The position numbers and the translations under genes were made by a program. The notes beneath the pieces were generated by a model, which made no database searches, was not told the origin of the DNA, and saw nothing but the letters and a program-made list of their open reading frames with translations. Shown one piece after another: positions 61,101-64,000 of a DNA stretch of 64,000 nucleotides. Origin of the DNA: Paludibacteraceae bacterium (lineage in GTDB: Bacteria; Bacteroidota; Bacteroidia; Bacteroidales; Paludibacteraceae); NCBI GenBank assembly GCA_024401565.1, contig JAKSKU010000004.1, forward strand, positions 1-64,000, in the 5' to 3' direction. Numbering within the stretch: position 1 is the first letter of the stretch; every line of letters begins with the position of its first letter.

Positions 61101-61225
61101 ATACCCTTACCTTGCGACCACACGCCAACACAAAATGACATTGCGACAGATAATGACGCAACACGCATGAATTTACTCCTCAATTTAGTTCCTATAGATG
61201 TCATCCTTTTCTCAATGTGAATCAC
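58178..61225 (-). CDS. SusC/RagA-like TonB-linked outer-membrane receptor, orphan
   Basis: A 1015-residue SusC-type receptor. After the signal peptide (~17-38, CVGVWSQ) comes a short linker with the TonB-box-like DEFVVVGYGVARKKDLTG (~68-85), the plug (~85-210: VESAIQGKIAGVNV, ITVRGGTSITGNNAPLYIVDG, IERIDVLKDAASAAVYGARAASGVVLVTTKK) and a large barrel ending FSFGLDVDF. These blocks are diagnostic of SusC/RagA. The carboxypeptidase-regulatory-like domain that usually precedes the plug is missing, and no SusD lipoprotein gene lies on either side. It therefore imports its ligand alone, partners with a distant SusD, or has another role. In-frame ATGs at 61225 and 61204 are both possible starts. A near-perfect promoter lies upstream. 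Confidence 0.9.
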   Translation of the reverse strand: MIHIEKRMTSIGTKLRSKFMRVASLSVAMSFCVGVWSQGKGIGEDSLKSEEDMSKTVFDPIFNYDIDEFVVVGYGVARKKDLTGANSTITLTKSIQGENGNVESAIQGKIAGVNVSMSEGGGMGDAEITVRGGTSITGNNAPLYIVDGFPVDNISNISPSDIERIDVLKDAASAAVYGARAASGVVLVTTKKATMSGRKSSYKSQYGFRTFKNKLKVLSPYDYARFCYETAAMKSEEALESFSSVYGTYDELSKYQSVASNDWASQLFGENGFFMNQSFITTYKMDKTAYKIAYDYSDNNGIVIGEGSRRHNLGINLNHEVSKYLSFDLKTAYFNKLQNGAGLSTEGSNTDARLRNALLYSPLNVEDVEDFETVSSTYNPIDVNSADYRKQSQNGVRGDLGVRISPVGFLELNSQIGVNGLFSQTDRCYGVGTSQALKNGNAPMASILNVRQSTFRNSNTATFKLLQKSTRHSLTVLAGEEFLKKKEDYNQSESRFFPEYLTAEQCLANMSLGTPQPSNSAVLPNDVILSYFGRANYSFANRYLFSATYRADRSSKFAVGNQWGHFPSASVGWRINEEKFLQNAYILSNAKLRYSIGATGNNRISSNLYQQVYAAPSDGDGVLEIDGEYLSYLKTGEYKPNPDLTWETTISRNIGLDLGFADNRFQLTADVYKNTTEDLLLQTKLPFASGYKYMMQNVGSTENRGIELALNIGVVNSKNFKFDIDFNIAFTDSKVKNLGGVDNMEMSSGWAGSEIIGDYILEVGESIGRMYGYETDGWYTVDDFDYEDGKYILKEGLVSDATLLAGNICPGSLRLRDQNEDGIIDEKDKVVIGNAMPKHTGGLGLNFKIWHFDLSADFYWKYGGDVYNANKIENTTTNKYSYRNMSADVEGCWTYLNGAGELASPEELAEINAGASMWSPIMTRYVFHSWAVEDGSFLRLQQVTLGYSLPDKVVRKLHMSKLRVYATANNLFCWTKYSGYDPEVSVRRATSATPSVDYSAYPRSKAFSFGLDVDF

Positions 61226-61247
61226 TTAAATAGCATGTGAAGCGCCA

Positions 61248-61278
61248 CAAAAATAAAAATTTTATGCCTACTCTTCAA
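61248..61278 (-). promoter_or_regulatory. Promoter of the orphan SusC-like gene
   Basis: Minus strand TTG (complement of 61276-61278), 20-base spacer, TATTTTTG (complement of 61248-61255). Confidence 0.75.
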
Positions 61279-61325
61279 AAACGAAATGCAAAATATCCCC
61301 TAATGAGTTTTTTTTCAAATAGTTT

Positions 61326-61356
61326 TTGCAAATAAGACAATCTTTCTCTATTTTTG
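61326..61356 (+). promoter_or_regulatory. Promoter of the HU gene
   Basis: TTG at 61326-61328, 20-base spacer, TATTTTTG at 61349-61356, 25 bases before the ATG. It is the best promoter match in the window. Confidence 0.8.
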
Positions 61357-61381
61357 CGTCAAATTTTGAAAAACAAGAAAG

Positions 61382-61681
61382 ATGACAAAGGCAGAATTAG
61401 TTAACGAGATATCTGTACGTACTGGTATTGGTCGTGAAGATACTCTTATCGTAGTTGAGGGATTTATGTCGGAGGTAAAGAGAGCAATGCGTCGTGGTGA
61501 AAACATTTATCTACGCGGATTTGGAACTTTCCTAGTAAAGACAAGAAAAGAAAAGACTGGTAGAAACATTACACAGAAGAGCACAATCATTATCCCTGAG
61601 CACAAGATTGCTGCATTCAAAGCTACTAAAGACTTCATTTACGAGAATGGAGACTATATGAGCGTTGAAGGCAAAAAATAA
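61382..61681 (+). CDS. HU/IHF family DNA-binding protein
   Basis: A 99-residue histone-like protein that dimerises and bends DNA. It begins MTKAELVNEISVRTGI and contains the beta-arm region (LRGFGTFLVKTRKEKTGRNI) with GF.TF and the R-K-rich tip; the usual Asn-Pro tip motif of HU reads NITQKS here. The C-terminus (KDFIYENGDYM) is slightly longer than in E. coli HU (90 residues). The gene has a textbook promoter and is followed 42 bases later by the tiny mS38-like protein and then RNase E/G, an order I recall as common in Bacteroidota. Confidence 0.95.
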   Translation: MTKAELVNEISVRTGIGREDTLIVVEGFMSEVKRAMRRGENIYLRGFGTFLVKTRKEKTGRNITQKSTIIIPEHKIAAFKATKDFIYENGDYMSVEGKK

Positions 61682-61723
61682 GCCGGAAGTGAACTTTAGT
61701 AAAAATCATTAATACATTAGATT

Positions 61724-61813
61724 ATGCCAAGCGGTAAGAAGAGAAAAAGACATAAAATGTCTACTCACAAGCGCAAAAAGAGACTAAAGAAGGATCGTCA
61801 TAAGAAGAAATAA
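61724..61813 (+). CDS. Tiny basic ribosome-associated protein, AURKAIP1/COX24 (mS38)-like
   Basis: A 29-residue protein, too short for usual gene finders: MPSGKKRKRHKMSTHKRKKR followed by LKKDRHKKK and TAA. Over half of the residues are Lys, Arg or His. The KRKRHKMSTHKRKKR core is that of the AURKAIP1/COX24 domain, whose mitochondrial member mS38 is a small ribosomal subunit protein; short homologues are annotated in many Bacteroidota. It probably binds rRNA. It lies between HU and RNase E/G on the same strand and is followed by a terminator at 61844, so it is most likely co-transcribed with HU. Confidence 0.85.
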   Translation: MPSGKKRKRHKMSTHKRKKRLKKDRHKKK

Positions 61814-61843
61814 TCCTTCACGGTATTTTTGCAAAGGAAAGCT

Positions 61844-61897
61844 AAGAACAAACGTTGATTGCCGTAAAAAGCTCAGTGTTTGTTCTTTCTTTTTATC
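61844..61897 (+). terminator. Terminator after HU and mS38-like genes
   Basis: AAGAACAAAC / GTTTGTTCTT perfect 10-bp stem with a 24-base loop and a T-rich tail. Confidence 0.7.
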
Positions 61898-62018
61898 TAA
61901 GACCATGAGAACAATGTAAACACCTAAGAATCATTCTTTTATCCGTAAAGACGCAATATTTTTCATATTCGTTCGGAACAAACCCGTTTACATTCAGTCC
62001 TCACTAAAACAATAAAAA

Positions 62019-63635
62019 GTGAACAGTGAACTAATTATCGACGTTCAGGAAAGCGAAGTAAAAATCGCGCTCTTGGAAGACAAGCGACTAGCTTCCTACC
62101 ATGCTGAAAACAGAGGGTCGGAAAACAAGTACGCCTTGGCCAACATCTATCTGGCTAAGGTGAAGAAGCTTATGCCTGGACTCAACGCCGCATTCGTCGA
62201 CGTGGGTTATGACAAGGGTGCATTCCTTCATTACCAGGATTTAGGGCGTGGATACCGCTCTATGCAACGTTTCCTTCGCAACGTCCTAATGGATGGCTCA
62301 CGCGCTCCTAAAGTGCAGGACGTGGAGCTTGATCCAATACTGGAAAAAGAGGGCGACATCAAGGACGTGCTTGCTCCAGGACAGGAGATACTGGTGCAGA
62401 TCGAAAAAGAACCTATCTCTACTAAAGGGCCTCGCCTGACAGCAGAGATCACCATAGCTGGCCGTTTCCTTGTGCTTGTGCCACTCTCTGACAAGGTGTT
62501 CGTCTCACAGAAAATCAAGTCTAACGCAGAAAGAAAACGTATAAAGGAGATCCTTTCCAAATGTCTGCCTAAAAACTTCGGTTGCATCGCACGTACAATG
62601 TCGGAAGGAAAAGAAGAGGCCGACTTTAAGGAAGAACTTGACGACTTGGTTGGAAAGTGGGAGGATATGGTGGCCAAACTCGACAAAGAGGCACTGCCAA
62701 AACTGGTGTTGAAAGAGATGGATTCCGTCACTGGCCTTCTTCGTGACACTCTTTCTCCCGACTACGACAGCATAGTGGTGAACGACAAGGATGTCTACAA
62801 AGAGGTGCTGAGCTACGTTGAGCATATAGCTCCAGAAAAAAAGGAGATTGTCCAGTATTACAACGATGAGATTCCTTTGTTTGATTTCTACAAGGTAACC
62901 AAGCAGATCAAAAGTTCGTTCGGAAGAACCGTGGTGTTCAAGAACAGTGCTTATTTGGTGATCGAGCAGACTGAGGCCTTGATGGTGATCGACGTGAATA
63001 GCGGAAACCGTTCAAAAAGCAGCAACGACCAGGAGACAAACGCTCTTGAGGTAAACCTTGCGGCTGCCGACGAAATCGCACGACAATTGCGTCTACGCGA
63101 TATCGGAGGAATCGTGGTGATCGACTTCATCGATATGGCGAAAGGAGAAAACCGCGTCGCTCTATACGACAGAATGCGACAGAACATGGCTCGCGACAAA
63201 GCCAGACACAACATCCTGCCATTGAGCAAGTTCTGCCTAATGCAGATCACGCGTCATCGTGTACGCCCAGTGACTAACATCAAAACAGAGGAGGTCTGCC
63301 CTACTTGCCACGGAACAGGCAAATGTCAGCCAACAATTCTATTTGAACATGAGATTGAGGAGAAGATACGTTATGTGAAGGAAGAGAAGAAAATAGAAAA
63401 CTTCACCATCTACGTGCATCCTTACATCTACACATATTTGAATGACGGATTCTTCTTCAACAGTTTGAAGTGGAAATGGCGTCGCAAATATTGTAAATTC
63501 AATCTGCTCAAAAATGAAGATTTCGGCATGCTTCAATATAAATTTATTGACAAAGACGGAACAGAAATCAACCTGAACCCAGAGAAAGAGGAATTACCGA
63601 TAGATGATTCTACCGACGACAGCAACAAAAAATAA
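62019..63635 (+). CDS. rng: Ribonuclease E/G family endoribonuclease
   Basis: A 538-residue RNase E/G catalytic-core protein for rRNA maturation and mRNA decay. The start is GTG at 62019 (NSELIIDVQESEVKIALLED), matching the family N-terminus; no upstream ATG is suitable. An S1 RNA-binding domain (~37-130: NIYLAKVKKLMPGLNAAFVDVG, GAFLHYQDL), the 5'-sensor/RNase H-like region, the DNase I-like subdomain with metal-binding Asp residues (MVIDVNSGNRS near 330 and VVIDFIDM near 370), and the zinc-link CPTCHGTGKC (~430-438) are all present. It ends after the small domain with a short acidic tail, without the long degradosome scaffold of E. coli RNase E, so it is closer to RNase G in size. Confidence 0.95.
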   Translation: MNSELIIDVQESEVKIALLEDKRLASYHAENRGSENKYALANIYLAKVKKLMPGLNAAFVDVGYDKGAFLHYQDLGRGYRSMQRFLRNVLMDGSRAPKVQDVELDPILEKEGDIKDVLAPGQEILVQIEKEPISTKGPRLTAEITIAGRFLVLVPLSDKVFVSQKIKSNAERKRIKEILSKCLPKNFGCIARTMSEGKEEADFKEELDDLVGKWEDMVAKLDKEALPKLVLKEMDSVTGLLRDTLSPDYDSIVVNDKDVYKEVLSYVEHIAPEKKEIVQYYNDEIPLFDFYKVTKQIKSSFGRTVVFKNSAYLVIEQTEALMVIDVNSGNRSKSSNDQETNALEVNLAAADEIARQLRLRDIGGIVVIDFIDMAKGENRVALYDRMRQNMARDKARHNILPLSKFCLMQITRHRVRPVTNIKTEEVCPTCHGTGKCQPTILFEHEIEEKIRYVKEEKKIENFTIYVHPYIYTYLNDGFFFNSLKWKWRRKYCKFNLLKNEDFGMLQYKFIDKDGTEINLNPEKEELPIDDSTDDSNKK

Positions 63636-63643
63636 CTATGCAA

Positions 63644-63670
63644 GGGCAATCCAACGGGTTGCCCTTTTTT
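63644..63670 (+). terminator. Terminator of the RNase E/G gene
   Basis: GGGCAATCC...GGGTTGCCC stem followed by six T. Confidence 0.85.
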
Positions 63671-63671
63671 A

Positions 63672-63722
63672 TTGGACAATATGAGGATTGGAATGTCATG
63701 TATATAATCACCTATAAAATTT
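63672..63722 (+). repeat. MITE-like element remnant with internal deletion
   Basis: TTGGACAATATGAGGATTGG is followed directly by CATGTATATAATCACCTATA, the left-inner and right-end blocks of the full element with ~60 bases missing between them. Confidence 0.6.
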
Positions 63723-63774
63723 GCGATTCTATATAAATTCAATTATTTTTACGACAAAATCAAAAACAGTTTTT

Positions 63775-63873
63775 ATGGTTAATAACAGACAAAAACAAAT
63801 CCCTATGAATGGATCAACAATCGATTTAAGTAATACGAAAAACTTCAATTATATAATGCAGATATTCTAAATC
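63775..63873 (+). CDS. Possible 32-residue small protein of unknown function
   Basis: A short frame (MVNNRQKQIPMNGSTIDLSN, then TKNFNYIMQIF) with a second in-frame ATG at 63805. It ends 16 bases before the next start codon on the same strand, and amino-acid composition is ordinary. Evidence is spacing only; it may be noise. Confidence 0.25.
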
Positions 63874-63889
63874 TATTTAAATAAGAAAG

Positions 63890-64000
63890 ATGAAAGTTAA
63901 TAAAAAAGAATGGAATTGTATAGTCGACGCAATAGAAAAAACTATTGCTGTTTGCGAAGCCGTTGAGATAAAAAAACGTGAAAGTCCCGAAAATTTGCAC
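63890..64000 (+). CDS. Start of an unidentified gene (3' end outside window)
   Basis: An open frame begins MKVNKKEWNCIVDAIEKTIA and runs off the right edge after 37 codons. The predicted N-terminus is helical and charged (AVCEAVEIKKRESPE), without a signal peptide. Nothing identifies the family. Confidence 0.45.
   Translation, partial: MKVNKKEWNCIVDAIEKTIAVCEAVEIKKRESPENLH

Noticed and set aside
1..64000. CRISPR arrays, tRNA genes, rRNA genes, prophage or transposase genes
   Set aside because: No regularly spaced direct repeats, no tRNA-like cloverleaf sequence in the gaps, and no recognisable transposase, integrase or phage structural proteins.

Overview
The window comes from a Bacteroidota chromosome, most likely a gut or rumen-type member of the Bacteroidales. 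The evidence is a large set of secreted proteins with type IX secretion (T9SS) C-terminal sorting domains, TonB-dependent and SusC-type receptors, a PorP/SprF-like protein, and the Bacteroidota promoter signature TAnnTTTG in front of many genes, often with TTG 18-20 bases upstream. The enzyme repertoire resembles that reported for uncultured rumen Bacteroidales that export polysaccharidases by T9SS; this species-level idea is inference. There are no rRNA, tRNA, phage, CRISPR or transposase genes.

Layout. 1-2663: the tail of a T9SS-exported ricin-lectin-like protein, a von Willebrand A protein and a divergent sigma-like protein. 2747-5336 (minus): SppA and a hemolysin III-family protein. 5578-14721 (minus): four tandem GH10 xylanases, each with signal peptide, GH10, Ig-like domain, CBM6 and T9SS sorting domain, and most with their own promoter and terminator. 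15069-19238 (plus): a TonB-dependent receptor and a GH5 cellulase. 19291-20295: a solitary C5 DNA methyltransferase. 20323-21907: 1.6 kb without protein genes, holding two candidate noncoding transcripts, a motif array, a G-rich telomere-like tract and copies of a small dispersed element. 21908-26360: K+ channel, HtpG, histidine phosphatase. 26631-29502 (minus): GH44 glucanase and a bacterial expansin. 29591-36807 (plus): QueH, a TonB receptor, a FucP-type sugar transporter, a ROK glucokinase and class I fumarase. 37004-38802 and 47487-48701: three paralogous envelope proteins of unknown function. 40051-47087 (minus): a three-gene cluster of PCMD-like lipoprotein, outer-membrane barrel and a 1648-residue calycin-like repeat protein. 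48901-61225 (minus): CotH/lamin-tail protein, PorP/SprF-like protein, a 1545-residue T9SS type B protein and an orphan SusC-like receptor. 61382-63635 (plus): HU, a tiny mS38-like basic protein and RNase E/G.

How the parts fit. GH10, GH5, GH44 and expansin proteins together would attack xylan, cellulose and xyloglucan or mixed-linkage glucan outside the cell, with T9SS exporting them to the surface or medium. The TonB receptors, sugar transporter and glucokinase give an uptake and phosphorylation route for released sugars.

The most unusual material is the dispersed element with imperfect ~24-bp terminal inverted repeats (three full copies and at least four remnants), the two structured noncoding transcript candidates at 20.7-21.5 kb that share a 24-nt block, the calycin-repeat cluster, and the paralogous coiled-coil envelope family, one member of which is frameshifted.
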